Origin: JAVVWB01 sp036652335
Lineage (GTDB): Bacteria; Synergistota; Synergistia; Synergistales; Synergistaceae
Direction: 5' to 3'
DNA: 64,000 nucleotides
Assembly (NCBI GenBank): GCA_036652335.1
Contig: JAVVWB010000006.1
Location: 53,245-117,244, forward strand
This document shows, in pieces, positions 17,609-26,588 of this stretch; the first letter of the stretch is position 1; every line of letters begins with the position of its first letter. The notes below the pieces were generated by a model, which saw only the letters and a list, made by a program, of their open reading frames with translations, did not search any database and was not told where the DNA came from. A program made the translations under genes and the position numbers.

Positions 17609-19261
17609 TTAGTAACCCATTCCACCCATGCCGGGCATTCCGCCAGCCATGCCGTCCATTCCTGCTCCTGGCATTGCATCTTTCTTTTCTGGCTTGTCAG
17701 CGATGAGGACTTCTGTCGTGAGCAACATTGCTGCGATTGATGATGCGTTCTGTAGTGCTGAACGTGTGACCTTTACAGGGTCAATAATTCCGGCCTTGAT
17801 CATGTCTACATATTCGCCTGTTGTTGCATCAAGTCCCTGGCCGTCTTTGAGTGTTTTTACTTTTTCGATGATGACGTCACCCTTCATACCTGCGTTTGAA
17901 GCGATGAGGTGAAGTGGTTCTGTGAGTGATGTACGTACAATCATAGCACCTGTTCTTATGTCACCTGTAAGTTTTTCGATTTCTTTGTCGAGAACTGCGA
18001 TGCAACCTACGAGTGCTACACCACCACCTGCAACGATTCCTTCTTCTACTGCTGCACGTGTTGAGTTGAGTGCGTCTTCTATACGAAGTTTTACTTCTTT
18101 CTGTTCTGTTTCTGTTGCGGCTCCTACCTGTACTACTGCTACTCCGCCTGCAATTTTTGCAAGTCTTTCCTGGAGTTTTTCTTTGTCGTAGTCTGAGGTT
18201 GAGTTTGCAATTTCTTTCTTTATCTGTGAAGCACGTTCTGCAATCTTTGTTGCATCGCCTTTGCCTTCAACGATTGTTGTGTCGTCTTTTGTTACTTTGA
18301 TTTTCTTTGCGTGTCCGAGAACTGTTGTATCAGCGTTTTCGAGTTTGAGTCCGATTTCTTCGCTGATTACTGTTCCGCCTGTGACTACTGCTATGTCCTG
18401 AAGCATTGCTTTTCTTCTGTCACCAAATCCAGGTGCTTTTACTGCGATTACCTGGAGAATGCCACGGAGTTTATTTACTACGAGTGTAGCAAGTGCTTCG
18501 CCTTCGACATCTTCTGCGATGATGAGGAGTGGCTTGCCAAGCTGTACTATCTTTTCGAGTACTGGGAGCATGTCTTTTACGTTGCTTATTTTCCCGTCTA
18601 CAAGTAGGATATTTGCATCTTCAAGTATTGCTTCCATGCGATCAGGGTTTGTAATCATGTAAGGACTGAGGTAACCTCTGTCAAACTGTAGTCCTTCTAC
18701 TGTTTCGAGTGAAGTACCAAGGCTTTTGCTGTCTTCTACTGTGATTACGCCTTCTTCTCCAACTTTGTCCATTGCTTCAGCAATAAGTTCACCGATTGCT
18801 TTGTCGTTAGCTGAGATAGCTGCTACCTGTGCAATTTTATCGTGGTCTTTTACTTTGATTGCCTTTTTTCTGAGTTCTTCAACTACTACGTCTGTTGCTA
18901 TTTCCATACCTTTGTGGAGGAGCATTCCGTTAGCACCAGCTGCTACGTTTTTGCATCCTTCTTTTATCATGGCACGGGCAAGGACTGTTGCTGTTGTTGT
19001 ACCATCACCTGCTACATCATTTGTCTTTGATGCTACTTCTTTGATGAGCTGTGCACCCATATTTTCAAATGGGTCTTCTAGGTCGATGTCTTTTGCAATT
19101 GTTACACCGTCATTTGTGATGAGGGGTGATCCGAATTTCTTTTCGAGAACTACGTTACGTCCTTTAGGACCAAGTGTGATGCCTACTGTGTCTGCAACTT
19201 TATTTATTCCGCGTTCCATTGCACGGCGAGCTTCTTCTTTAAAAAGTAGTGATTTTGCCAT
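17609..19261 (-). CDS. groL: Chaperonin GroEL (60 kDa)
   Basis: ATP-driven folding chamber with GroES. The 550-residue protein shows the expected blocks: TLGPKGRNVVLEKKFGSP in the equatorial domain, DGTTTATVLA, GFGDRRKAML, the EEGIVAGGGVAL ATP-site region, and the flexible Gly-Met tail ending MGGMGY. Length is standard. It follows groES by 38 bases and shares its CIRCE-controlled promoter. A strong terminator follows. Confidence 0.98.
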   Translation of the reverse strand: MAKSLLFKEEARRAMERGINKVADTVGITLGPKGRNVVLEKKFGSPLITNDGVTIAKDIDLEDPFENMGAQLIKEVASKTNDVAGDGTTTATVLARAMIKEGCKNVAAGANGMLLHKGMEIATDVVVEELRKKAIKVKDHDKIAQVAAISANDKAIGELIAEAMDKVGEEGVITVEDSKSLGTSLETVEGLQFDRGYLSPYMITNPDRMEAILEDANILLVDGKISNVKDMLPVLEKIVQLGKPLLIIAEDVEGEALATLVVNKLRGILQVIAVKAPGFGDRRKAMLQDIAVVTGGTVISEEIGLKLENADTTVLGHAKKIKVTKDDTTIVEGKGDATKIAERASQIKKEIANSTSDYDKEKLQERLAKIAGGVAVVQVGAATETEQKEVKLRIEDALNSTRAAVEEGIVAGGGVALVGCIAVLDKEIEKLTGDIRTGAMIVRTSLTEPLHLIASNAGMKGDVIIEKVKTLKDGQGLDATTGEYVDMIKAGIIDPVKVTRSALQNASSIAAMLLTTEVLIADKPEKKDAMPGAGMDGMAGGMPGMGGMGY

Positions 19262-19299
19262 TTGTTGTTCCTCCTTGTTTTATTCGTTTATTATTTAGA

Positions 19300-19590
19300 T
19301 TATTTTGATATTACAGCGAGTACGTCTCTTTCAGTGATGATAAGGTATGTTTCTCCATCAAATTTTACTTCTGTTCCTGAGTATTTGCTGTAGATTACTT
19401 TGTCGTTTACCTGTACATCCATTGGCTGGCGTGTGCCATTGTCAAGAACTTTACCGGCTCCGACTGCTACAACTATTCCTTCTACTGGTTTCTCTTTGAC
19501 TGTATCAGGCAGTACAAGTCCGCCTTTTGTCTTTTCTTCGTTTGGTGCTGCCTTTACTACTATTTTGTCTCCTAGTGGTTTAAGCTGCAT
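19300..19590 (-). CDS. groS: Co-chaperonin GroES (10 kDa)
   Basis: Lid of the GroEL chamber. The 96-residue protein starts MQLKPLGDKIVVK, has the mobile loop EEKTKGGLVLPDTVKEKP, and the GKVLDNGTRQPMDVQVNDKVIYSKYSGTEVKF block. AGGAGGG precedes the start. The CIRCE operator is 30 bases upstream of the start codon. Confidence 0.98.
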   Translation of the reverse strand: MQLKPLGDKIVVKAAPNEEKTKGGLVLPDTVKEKPVEGIVVAVGAGKVLDNGTRQPMDVQVNDKVIYSKYSGTEVKFDGETYLIITERDVLAVISK

Positions 19591-19620
19591 TATGTATCCC
19601 TCCTGGTTTTTTTAATTCTA

Positions 19621-19647
19621 TTAGCACTCATTGGTGGCGAGTGCTAA
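19621..19647. promoter_or_regulatory. CIRCE operator of groESL
   Basis: Exact consensus arms TTAGCACTC (19621-19629) and GAGTGCTAA (19639-19647) with a 9-base spacer. This is the binding site of the HrcA heat-shock repressor. hrcA itself is not in the window. Confidence 0.97.
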
Positions 19648-19662
19648 ATCTTTTCGTGTCAA

Positions 19663-19691
19663 AGTGTACCCATTTTTAGCTTTTTTTACAA
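19663..19691 (-). promoter_or_regulatory. Promoter of groESL
   Basis: Minus-strand -35 TTGTAA (19686-19691), 17-base spacer, -10 TACACT (19663-19668). It lies just upstream of CIRCE, so the operator falls in the early transcribed region, the usual arrangement. Confidence 0.6.
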
Positions 19692-19816
19692 ATTCGATTA
19701 GAGGTGTTTGTGTTTGTTTTTATATGTTTTTCTCTGTTTTACTCGTTTTTACTCTGTTTTTCTAATTTAGATTTGACTTTATTTAATCTTATAGATTTCT
19801 GGAAGTTTTTTAACGT

Positions 19817-20872
19817 TTAGGTGATTTGTTTTTTTATTGTTTCTAGTGTCTCTTCTATTCCTTTTGAAAAGCAGTATTCTGTACTTTTTAATTCACGATA
19901 TTTGCTCATGGAGCTACAACCTAACCAGATGCTATCTTTTATTGTTTTCATTCCACTCGGTGCAAGGACTCTGTGTACTGAGAATTCGATGAACATCATT
20001 TTTTCACCGGCGTTGTCTTTTTTTATTTTTTTTAGTGCAGACAAAAATTCTACTGTGTTTCTGCAATGTTTCGATTTCCATTGAGGGTCTCGCAATATAT
20101 CCATGGTAAATCTGTCTCCAGTGATTGTGGAGTATATGGGAATTTGTGGCTCTTCAATTTCACCTATTTCTATTTTGTCTATGTTTTTTAATGTAGGCTC
20201 AAGTAGTGATGAGTGAGCTGCTATGTGAACTCGAAGTCTTTTGTGTTTTATTTCTTGTTTATCTAGATTTATTTCTAGTTTTTTTATTTCTTTTATGTCT
20301 CCGGAGATTACACATGTTAGTTCGTCGTTTATGGAGGCAAGTGATAATGTCGTGTAGTTTTCTATTTCTTTTGTCGTTTGTTGATATGGTTTTTGTACCG
20401 CCATCATTACACCTTTGTTCGTAATCTTGTCCATTTCAACTGCTCTTTTGTATGCGTAGGTTACAGCTTTTTCGTAAGGTAGCATTTCTGCTATAGCATA
20501 TGCAGATATTTCTCCCACGGAGTGTCCTATCATTGCATCCGGTTTTATCCCGTATGCAATGTATTGTTTTGCCATTGCTGTTCCATATACTATTGAGAAC
20601 GCTTGTTCTTGTGGCGTTGTTTCTGTTTTTCCTTTTTTTAGGATTGCTTTTATGTCTATGTTTTGTTTTTTTAGGATTTCGTCGGCTTTTTCTATGTATT
20701 TCTTGAACACAGGTAGGTGTTGCATTAGATGATCAAGGGGCACAGCTCCTGATGAGCCCTGCCCCGGGAATACAAATATTATTTTTGCTTTTTTGTGATT
20801 TGTCGTTTCTTTTATTTGGGAAGTTACTTTTTCTATTTTTTGTAGTGTCTCTTTTATTTCTTGTCCGTCCAT
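19817..20872 (-). CDS. Free-standing polyketide-type acyltransferase (AT domain)
   Basis: A 351-residue malonyl/acyl transferase domain with all active-site parts: oxyanion-loop FPGQGS (35-40), nucleophile Ser118 in GHSVGE, Arg143 in the KRAVEMD helix, and catalytic His220 in HIAAHSS. It would move an acyl group from CoA to an acyl carrier protein. It differs from ordinary FabD: it has a 30-residue charged N-terminal extension, and the His region reads AAHSS rather than AFHSP. No fatty-acid or polyketide genes are near. The gene starts 9 bases after the topB stop, so the two look co-transcribed. FabD function elsewhere cannot be excluded; acyl specificity is unknown. Confidence 0.82.
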   Translation of the reverse strand: MDGQEIKETLQKIEKVTSQIKETTNHKKAKIIFVFPGQGSSGAVPLDHLMQHLPVFKKYIEKADEILKKQNIDIKAILKKGKTETTPQEQAFSIVYGTAMAKQYIAYGIKPDAMIGHSVGEISAYAIAEMLPYEKAVTYAYKRAVEMDKITNKGVMMAVQKPYQQTTKEIENYTTLSLASINDELTCVISGDIKEIKKLEINLDKQEIKHKRLRVHIAAHSSLLEPTLKNIDKIEIGEIEEPQIPIYSTITGDRFTMDILRDPQWKSKHCRNTVEFLSALKKIKKDNAGEKMMFIEFSVHRVLAPSGMKTIKDSIWLGCSSMSKYRELKSTEYCFSKGIEETLETIKKQIT

Positions 20873-20881
20873 TTTTGTCCT

Positions 20882-23092
20882 CTATTGTTTTTGAGTTTGT
20901 CCTGTTTGTTGTGTTTGTTGTGTTTGTGTTTGTTGTGTTTGTCTGTTTTCGTTTGGATTTTTAAGGGTTCCGTTATCGTCTTTGTATGTTTTTCCACATT
21001 CTTTGTTTTTGCAACCCCAGAACCATCCGTTTTTTCCATTTATTCTCACTGCAATTTTCCCACATGTTGGACATTTCGTATGTTCTTGCGGAGTACCGTC
21101 TATATCCGCTAGTGAGAAGCCACATGTGTGGCATTTCCAGTATTTTCCATATTGTCCGTTATGTGTAAATAGTCTACCCTCACAGCCTTCTGCCGGGCAT
21201 TTGTAGAGTACTATGCTTTGTGCAGGGTCTTTTCTGGTTATGTATATAGGGTACGTAGAGAGTCTTTGATTTACGGTTTTTCTTACTTGTTCTATTAGTG
21301 CTACGATAAAGTTTTTCGCTTGCATTTCACCTTTTTCAATTTCTTTTAGTTGCATTTCCCATTTTGCAGTTGTGTCTGGTTTGCTTAGTTCTTCTCCTAC
21401 TGTTTTTATTAGGTTTCTTCCTTTTTCCGTGGAGATTATTCTTTTTCTCTTTAGTTCTATGTATTGTCTTTCTTTTAATAGTTCTATTATTCCTGCCTGT
21501 GTTGCTGCAGTACCAATTCCTGATGTTTCTTTGAGTACTGCTCTTATTTCTTGGTCTTCTACAAATCTGTGTATGTTGTTCATAGCTTCAATGAGAGTAG
21601 CTTCTGTAAATCTCTCTGGTGGGCTTGTTTTCTTTTCTTCAGTCTCTATATTTATTGCCTTAACTTTTTCGTCTTTTTCTACTTTTGGTAGTTTCTTTTT
21701 GCTGTTTTCGCTAGTAGCTTCTTCGTTCTCGTCTTCTTCTTTTACATTTTTGTATAGAGATTTCCAACCACTTGATGTACACCTTTTTGTTCGCACTCTA
21801 AATAGTTCGTTTTCTATTTCTATTTCTATTAGTTCTTCGTTGTGTTCCTGTGGCGGGTAGAATTGGGCTAGGTATCTACGGGCTATAATGTCGTATATTT
21901 TTCGTGCATCTTCTGTGAGAATGCCTTTCGTCCCTGTAGGGATGATAGCGTGGTGTTCTTCCACTTTTTTTGTGTTCCATGCTTTTGTCTTTATTGTTAC
22001 GTCTGCTTTTTCTATTTCTTCTTTCATGTCTGGTAGCATTTCTGCCATTGTTTTTAGTGCTTTTTCTTTTTCTTCATATAGTGATTCAGGTAGATATTGA
22101 CAGTCAGATCTTGGGTATGTTACAAGTTTTCCTTCATATAGGTTTTGTACTATTTCAAGTGTGTCTGCCGGAGATATTCCGTGTAGTTTGGAAGCTTCTA
22201 TTTGCAATGTAGGAAGTGAATGCGGGAGAGGTACTTGTGTTTGAGTTTTTTTCCTTTCCGCTTTTGTTATTACACCATCTTTGTTTATTATTTTTTCTTT
22301 TAATTTTTCTATTATCGATGCGTTGATTATTCTGCCTTTTTCATCTAGTCCATAGGCATCTTCTTTGGGTTTCCATGTAGCTAGGAAGTTTCCGTTTTCT
22401 ACTTCAAATTCTGCCTTTACTTCATAGAACGGGTGTTGAGCAAAGTTTTCTACGTCTAAGTCTCTATGTACTACTAGTGCAAGTGTAGGAGTTTGAACTC
22501 TTCCTACCGTTATTTTTTCTCCCCATGCTTTTTGTGTAGTTATCGAGTATAGCCTTGTAAGGTTGTTTCCAAAGAGCCAGTCTGCTCTTTGTCTACATAG
22601 TGCGGAAAAGAATACGTTTCTATATTCTAGGTTGGGTTTCATACCATCTATTGCTTTTTTTATTGCGTCTGTGTTCATGTCTGTTACAAGGAGTCTGTAT
22701 GTTTCTCCACCATATTTAAAGTATTGGAGTATTTCGTCCACAAGGAGTTGTCCCTCTCTGTCTGCGTCACCTGCGTTTATTACACTTTCTGCTTTGGGTA
22801 GCAAGTAGCCTATGTTGTTTAGTAGGTCTTGTGTTTGTGGATTAGGTTTTACTTTCCATTTTGCTGGTATTATGGGTAGTTTGGTGGTTACCCAGTTTTT
22901 GTATTCAGGTCCGTATTCGTCCGGCTGTAGCGGTGATATTATGTGTCCAGCTGCCCAGCAAACAACATCGTCTCCTGCTATTATTGCCATTGGGGTTCTT
23001 GTCTTTTGTTTTGCAGGTAGCGCCTCTGCTATTGCTCTTGCTAGAGATGGCTTTTCTGCTATAAATAGTCTTTTTATGTTGTTTATTTCCAT
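20882..23092 (-). CDS. topB: DNA topoisomerase III (type IA)
   Basis: Relaxes and decatenates DNA by cutting one strand. The 736-residue protein begins with FIAEKPSLARAIA, with catalytic Glu13 and Lys14. The TOPRIM acidic triad is GDADREG (Asp109, Asp111, Glu113), and the nucleophile Tyr326 is in TYPRSD. An acidic linker (about 440-475) follows, then two or three cysteine pairs forming zinc ribbons (about 620-705). The last 20 residues are a Gln/Thr repeat encoded by a GT-rich tandem repeat. It resembles chromosomal and mobile-element TopB alike. It starts immediately after the GNAT gene and leads into the acyltransferase gene. Confidence 0.95.
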   Translation of the reverse strand: MEINNIKRLFIAEKPSLARAIAEALPAKQKTRTPMAIIAGDDVVCWAAGHIISPLQPDEYGPEYKNWVTTKLPIIPAKWKVKPNPQTQDLLNNIGYLLPKAESVINAGDADREGQLLVDEILQYFKYGGETYRLLVTDMNTDAIKKAIDGMKPNLEYRNVFFSALCRQRADWLFGNNLTRLYSITTQKAWGEKITVGRVQTPTLALVVHRDLDVENFAQHPFYEVKAEFEVENGNFLATWKPKEDAYGLDEKGRIINASIIEKLKEKIINKDGVITKAERKKTQTQVPLPHSLPTLQIEASKLHGISPADTLEIVQNLYEGKLVTYPRSDCQYLPESLYEEKEKALKTMAEMLPDMKEEIEKADVTIKTKAWNTKKVEEHHAIIPTGTKGILTEDARKIYDIIARRYLAQFYPPQEHNEELIEIEIENELFRVRTKRCTSSGWKSLYKNVKEEDENEEATSENSKKKLPKVEKDEKVKAINIETEEKKTSPPERFTEATLIEAMNNIHRFVEDQEIRAVLKETSGIGTAATQAGIIELLKERQYIELKRKRIISTEKGRNLIKTVGEELSKPDTTAKWEMQLKEIEKGEMQAKNFIVALIEQVRKTVNQRLSTYPIYITRKDPAQSIVLYKCPAEGCEGRLFTHNGQYGKYWKCHTCGFSLADIDGTPQEHTKCPTCGKIAVRINGKNGWFWGCKNKECGKTYKDDNGTLKNPNENRQTQQTQTQQTQQTGQTQKQ

Positions 23093-23093
23093 T

Positions 23094-23687
23094 TTACTTT
23101 TCGACTTCTTCCGGCAGTAGTGTTGTTATTACATAGGTGTCTGTTAGTTGTTCTTTTATTATTTTTCTTTTTGGCGCAATTTTATCGTATATTGCAATTA
23201 TTTCTTTTGAGGTAAGTTCTGCCATTATGGGTATGTTTTCATTCTTGAGTACAACGTATTTGTTTATTTTCTTCCCTAGTCCCATTCCACGGTATTTTTT
23301 GGACATGACACCTATTAAAAAGTATGAGATTTTAGGATATTTTTTGTTTATTTCTTCAAATCGTTTTCGTAGCACTTCAACTTCTTTTTCTCCTGCTTGT
23401 ATGAAGGTGTCAAAGAAGGTGGCTTCAAATTGTTTTTTTGTTTCTTCAGAGTATTCAGCAATTAAGTTGTAACCAGCAATTTCACCATCTTTTGTTATAG
23501 CATAAGATGTCCCCTGGTTTATACAATATTTTATGGCAGGGGCATATATGTTTTCAAACATTTCTATTCTTTGTTTTTTATCAGGTTTTATTGCCGTAAA
23601 GTAGTGGCTGTCTATAAATCCATCTAGGAATATTTCCCATACTTTTGTGTAGTTTTGTTCCGTGAGTTTTATGTATTTTATTTCCAT
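23094..23687 (-). CDS. GNAT-family N-acetyltransferase-like protein
   Basis: A 197-residue protein with the acetyl-CoA binding pattern YRGMGLGKKINKYV after a V-type beta strand (FLIGVMSKKYRG), as in GNAT acetyltransferases. N-terminal sequence MEIKYIKLTEQNYTKVWEIF is typical of the fold. The substrate is unknown. ATG 23687 is chosen over an in-frame upstream start at 23807 because TAGGAGAAG lies just ahead and the upstream stretch overlaps the divergent umuC. It is first in a GNAT-topB-acyltransferase operon, with the topB start codon following its stop almost directly. Confidence 0.72.
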   Translation of the reverse strand: MEIKYIKLTEQNYTKVWEIFLDGFIDSHYFTAIKPDKKQRIEMFENIYAPAIKYCINQGTSYAITKDGEIAGYNLIAEYSEETKKQFEATFFDTFIQAGEKEVEVLRKRFEEINKKYPKISYFLIGVMSKKYRGMGLGKKINKYVVLKNENIPIMAELTSKEIIAIYDKIAPKRKIIKEQLTDTYVITTLLPEEVEK

Positions 23688-23720
23688 TTTTCTTCTCCTA
23701 TGCGCTTGTATTCCTTTGGT

Positions 23721-23729
23721 ATTATAGCA
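23721..23729 (-). promoter_or_regulatory. Extended -10 promoter of the GNAT-topB operon
   Basis: Minus-strand TGCTATAAT, an extended -10 element, 34 bases ahead of the GNAT start codon. No recognisable -35 is present, which extended -10 promoters can do without. It is back to back with the umuC promoter. Confidence 0.5.
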
Positions 23730-23741
23730 TAGCTTAATTAT

Positions 23742-23771
23742 TTGCGTGTTTGTGTGTTTGTATACTATAAT
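23742..23771 (+). promoter_or_regulatory. Promoter of umuC
   Basis: -35 TTGCGT (23742-23747), 18-base spacer, perfect -10 TATAAT (23766-23771), 30 bases ahead of the umuC ATG. I see no recognisable LexA operator over it. Confidence 0.5.
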
Positions 23772-23800
23772 ATTACATATGTTGTTGAGGAGGGGTTCGC

Positions 23801-25129
23801 ATGACATTTTCTATGAGAGACCGAGCTTTGGGACTTGTTGATTGTAATAATTTTTTTGTTTCTTGCGAAAGAAGAGCTGACCCTTCTTTACAGAATCGAC
23901 CTGTAGTGGTGCTGTCAAATAATGATGGTTGTGTCGTTTCTCGTTCAAATGAGGTCAAAAAGCTTGGTGTTAAGACAGGGGATCCTTATTTTAAAATCAA
24001 ATATTTGTTGAAGCAGATTAATACTGTGGTTCGTTCTTCCAATATGAATTTATATAAGAAAGTTTCTTTTGAGGTTATGTCTACCATTGCATCTTTTTCT
24101 GATAAAACCGAGGTTTATTCTATAGATGAGTCTTTTCTCAATTTGGCAATTTGCTCTGTTGATGACCCTGTTTCTTATGCAAGAAATTTACGTTTGAAAA
24201 TTTGGAAAGATTGTTCTATTCCTGTCTCTATCGGTATTGCTCCGACAAAGACTTTAGCTAAGCTTGGTTCTGAATATGCAAAAACTCATAGAGAGTGTAA
24301 TGGAGTTTTTTGGCTTAATGCAGATGTGTATCAAGATAGAGAGTTTATGTCTGCTATACGTTGTTCTGAGGTTTGGGGTATAGGAAGAAAGACTTCTGAA
24401 AAATTGGCATTAAATCGAGTGTATACTACTTATGATTTGTGTCAGTGTGATGATATGTGGCTTAAGAAGAATTTTTCTGTTGCAACACTTTTTTCTAAGT
24501 GGGAATTAAAGGGACAATGTGCTTATCCTATTTTATCTGATAATAAACCACCAAAGTCTATTATGGTTTCAAGGTCTTTCGGTGATGAGATCCGTTCTTT
24601 TGATGATATACTTGATCCTCTTTTGTGTTTTACTGTATCGGCTGCAAGTCAGCTTAGAAAGAGTGGCCAGTGCGCCACTAAGCTTACTGTTTTTATTGCA
24701 ACAAATCGTTTCGGAGGGGATTCTTATTACACAAATTCACGTGAGTTTGTTTTTGATTCCCCACGTTTTTCTGATGTTGATTTTATGAATGAGGCTGTTC
24801 GTATGTTGAAGGAAATTTATGCAGACGGTTTTATTTATAAGAAATGCGGAGTTATTATTTCCGGTTTACAGGATTGTTCTGCAGCAAGACAAAGTTCTCT
24901 TTTTCCTGCAGAGAATGATGATAAGGATAAGTCTCTTTCTTCCGCTGTAGATAAGCTCAATTTAGAAAATATTTCTTCCTTAATTAAACCAGCAGCTCTT
25001 TTTTCTCCACCTAATTGTGAGAAAAAGTGGGCTCCAAAGTCCGAGTTTCACGGTGATAAGAAGGAGGAAGATTCGTCCATGCCAGAAGGGTTACGTTTTC
25101 AAAATCATGCTGAAGATTTTGCAAATTAA
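23801..25129 (+). CDS. umuC: Y-family DNA polymerase, UmuC type
   Basis: Error-prone translesion polymerase catalytic subunit. The 442-residue protein has LVDCNNFFVSCE with metal ligand Asp14, SNNDGCVVSRSNE (39-51) typical of UmuC rather than DinB, and the catalytic pair Asp109-Glu110 in YSIDESF. Next are the GIAPTKTLAKLGSEYAK block, the helix-hairpin-helix VWGIGRKTSEKL, and a little-finger domain. The C-terminus has a disordered linker and the EGLRFQNHAEDF ending. GAGGAGG precedes the ATG. No umuD-like protease gene is adjacent. The coding strand is T- and G-rich. Confidence 0.93.
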   Translation: MTFSMRDRALGLVDCNNFFVSCERRADPSLQNRPVVVLSNNDGCVVSRSNEVKKLGVKTGDPYFKIKYLLKQINTVVRSSNMNLYKKVSFEVMSTIASFSDKTEVYSIDESFLNLAICSVDDPVSYARNLRLKIWKDCSIPVSIGIAPTKTLAKLGSEYAKTHRECNGVFWLNADVYQDREFMSAIRCSEVWGIGRKTSEKLALNRVYTTYDLCQCDDMWLKKNFSVATLFSKWELKGQCAYPILSDNKPPKSIMVSRSFGDEIRSFDDILDPLLCFTVSAASQLRKSGQCATKLTVFIATNRFGGDSYYTNSREFVFDSPRFSDVDFMNEAVRMLKEIYADGFIYKKCGVIISGLQDCSAARQSSLFPAENDDKDKSLSSAVDKLNLENISSLIKPAALFSPPNCEKKWAPKSEFHGDKKEEDSSMPEGLRFQNHAEDFAN

Positions 25130-25133
25130 TATA

Positions 25134-25167
25134 AAAAAAAGGAGCTGCCTTTTGGCAGTTCCTTTTT
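25134..25167. terminator. Bidirectional terminator between umuC and the YfcC-type gene
   Basis: 14-bp stem around GGAGCTGCC/GGCAGTTCC (one G-U pair) with a TTTT loop, flanked by A and T runs. It serves convergent umuC (plus) and the YfcC-type gene (minus). Confidence 0.88.
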
Positions 25168-25172
25168 GTTTT

Positions 25173-26588
25173 TTAGAATGGGCCTAGGTTTATTAGTTGT
25201 CCTACTGTTACAGCTGCAAATCCTATTAGTGTCCATGCAATGAGCATTGGGACAACCCATTTCATCCATTTGTTAAATGGAACCCTCGCAACTGCAAGAC
25301 ATGCCATGAGTGGTCCGCATGCCGGCGTGATGAGGTTTGTTACGCCATCACCATAGTGGAATGCCAATACTGCTACCTGTCTGTTTATACCAAGTAGGTC
25401 TGAGATTGGTACCATGATAGGCATTGTAGTTGCTGCTTGTGCTGTACCAGATGGAATTATGATGTTTAGTAACCATTGGAATACGTACATGCCATTTACC
25501 GCAATAAGTTTTGGTGTATCTTTTAGTAGGTTTGTAGCATAGAAGATTATCGGGTCTATTATCTGTCCATCTTGAAGTACGATGACAATTCCTCTAGCAA
25601 CACCAACTATGAGAGCTCCGCCAACAATTCCTTTCGCTCCTAATATGAAGTAGTCCGCTATTGTTGATACTTGAAATCCATATATTAATCCTGCTATTAT
25701 ACCGAAAACAAGGAATAGTCCTGACATTTCATTGAACCACCAACCGAATTTGATTACTCCAATGATTAGAATTGTAAAAGTCGCAATCATAAGTAGCCCG
25801 AGGATTTTATGTTTATTGTTGAATTCAGCGTTGTCTACTTCTGATACATCAAATGTTTCCCAATCTTCGTTTACTCCATACATGTAGCTTTGTGTGGGGT
25901 CTTTTTTAATTTTTGTAGCATATCTTACCAAAATTATTGTTGTTACGATCATTGTGATTACACACCATATTGATCTGTACCATAATCCTGAGTAGATAGG
26001 GAGTTCTGCAATGTTTTGAGCTACACCTACATTGAATGGGTTCATCATTCCATTTATGTGTCCTGCTCTAATACCACAGTATGCAAGTCCCGCAGCTACA
26101 AGTTCGTCGTAACCAAGTTTCTTGCAGAGTATTAACAGTATAGGTACAAATATTATGACTTCTTCTGCCATACCCCATGTTGCTGAGAAAAATGAAAATA
26201 CCGCTACTATTACAGGGAATAGTAGCTTTTCTCGTCCTCCAAATTTTTTTAGTGCTACGTTGATAAATGATGTCGTGAAGTTGGTTTTATTAAGGACTTC
26301 AAAAGCTCCACATATAATAAAGACTAAGAATATTATCGATCCGGCTTCTTCCAATCCACGTGGGACTGATGACATAAGTTTTGTAAATGTTACAGGTGTG
26401 TTTTCTACTAGATGAAATGATTCCGGTGCTATTACTTTCTTGTGCGTCGTTGGACTTACTACTCTGTCAAATACTCCTGCTGGGACAAAGTATGTCATTA
26501 GTGCACTAAAGATGATTATTCCGCATACTAATACGTAAGCATTAAGTATGTTTTCCCATTTGTTCTTTTTCTTTGCTTGAATTTCCAT
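25173..26588 (-). CDS. YfcC/DcuC-family carrier (C4-dicarboxylate or amino-acid type permease)
   Basis: A 471-residue permease with about 12 hydrophobic segments. Family features include YFVPAGVFDRV after the first helix, VFSFFSATWGMAEEV, AGLAYCGIRAGHINGMMNPFNVGVAQ, and the C-terminal IPSGTAQAATTMPIMVPISDLLGI and HYGDGVTNLITPACG blocks. These define the YfcC group of the ion-transporter superfamily, whose substrates are mostly untested. The partner gene upstream (36 bases) encodes a DUF3604 protein, suggesting that the carrier imports that enzyme's substrate or product. A 6-bp hairpin lies between the AAGGTGGTG site and the ATG. Confidence 0.88.
   Translation of the reverse strand: MEIQAKKKNKWENILNAYVLVCGIIIFSALMTYFVPAGVFDRVVSPTTHKKVIAPESFHLVENTPVTFTKLMSSVPRGLEEAGSIIFLVFIICGAFEVLNKTNFTTSFINVALKKFGGREKLLFPVIVAVFSFFSATWGMAEEVIIFVPILLILCKKLGYDELVAAGLAYCGIRAGHINGMMNPFNVGVAQNIAELPIYSGLWYRSIWCVITMIVTTIILVRYATKIKKDPTQSYMYGVNEDWETFDVSEVDNAEFNNKHKILGLLMIATFTILIIGVIKFGWWFNEMSGLFLVFGIIAGLIYGFQVSTIADYFILGAKGIVGGALIVGVARGIVIVLQDGQIIDPIIFYATNLLKDTPKLIAVNGMYVFQWLLNIIIPSGTAQAATTMPIMVPISDLLGINRQVAVLAFHYGDGVTNLITPACGPLMACLAVARVPFNKWMKWVVPMLIAWTLIGFAAVTVGQLINLGPF

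Noticed and set aside
18311..18607. Plus-strand open frame with cysteine-rich translation opposite groEL
   Set aside because: It lies wholly antisense to a strongly conserved gene, has no ribosome site, and its composition is the mirror of groEL codons.
23729..23800. LexA operator at umuC
   Set aside because: No match to the Gram-positive GAAC-N4-GTTC type or the CTG-N10-CAG type sites. The lineage's own LexA motif is unknown to me.
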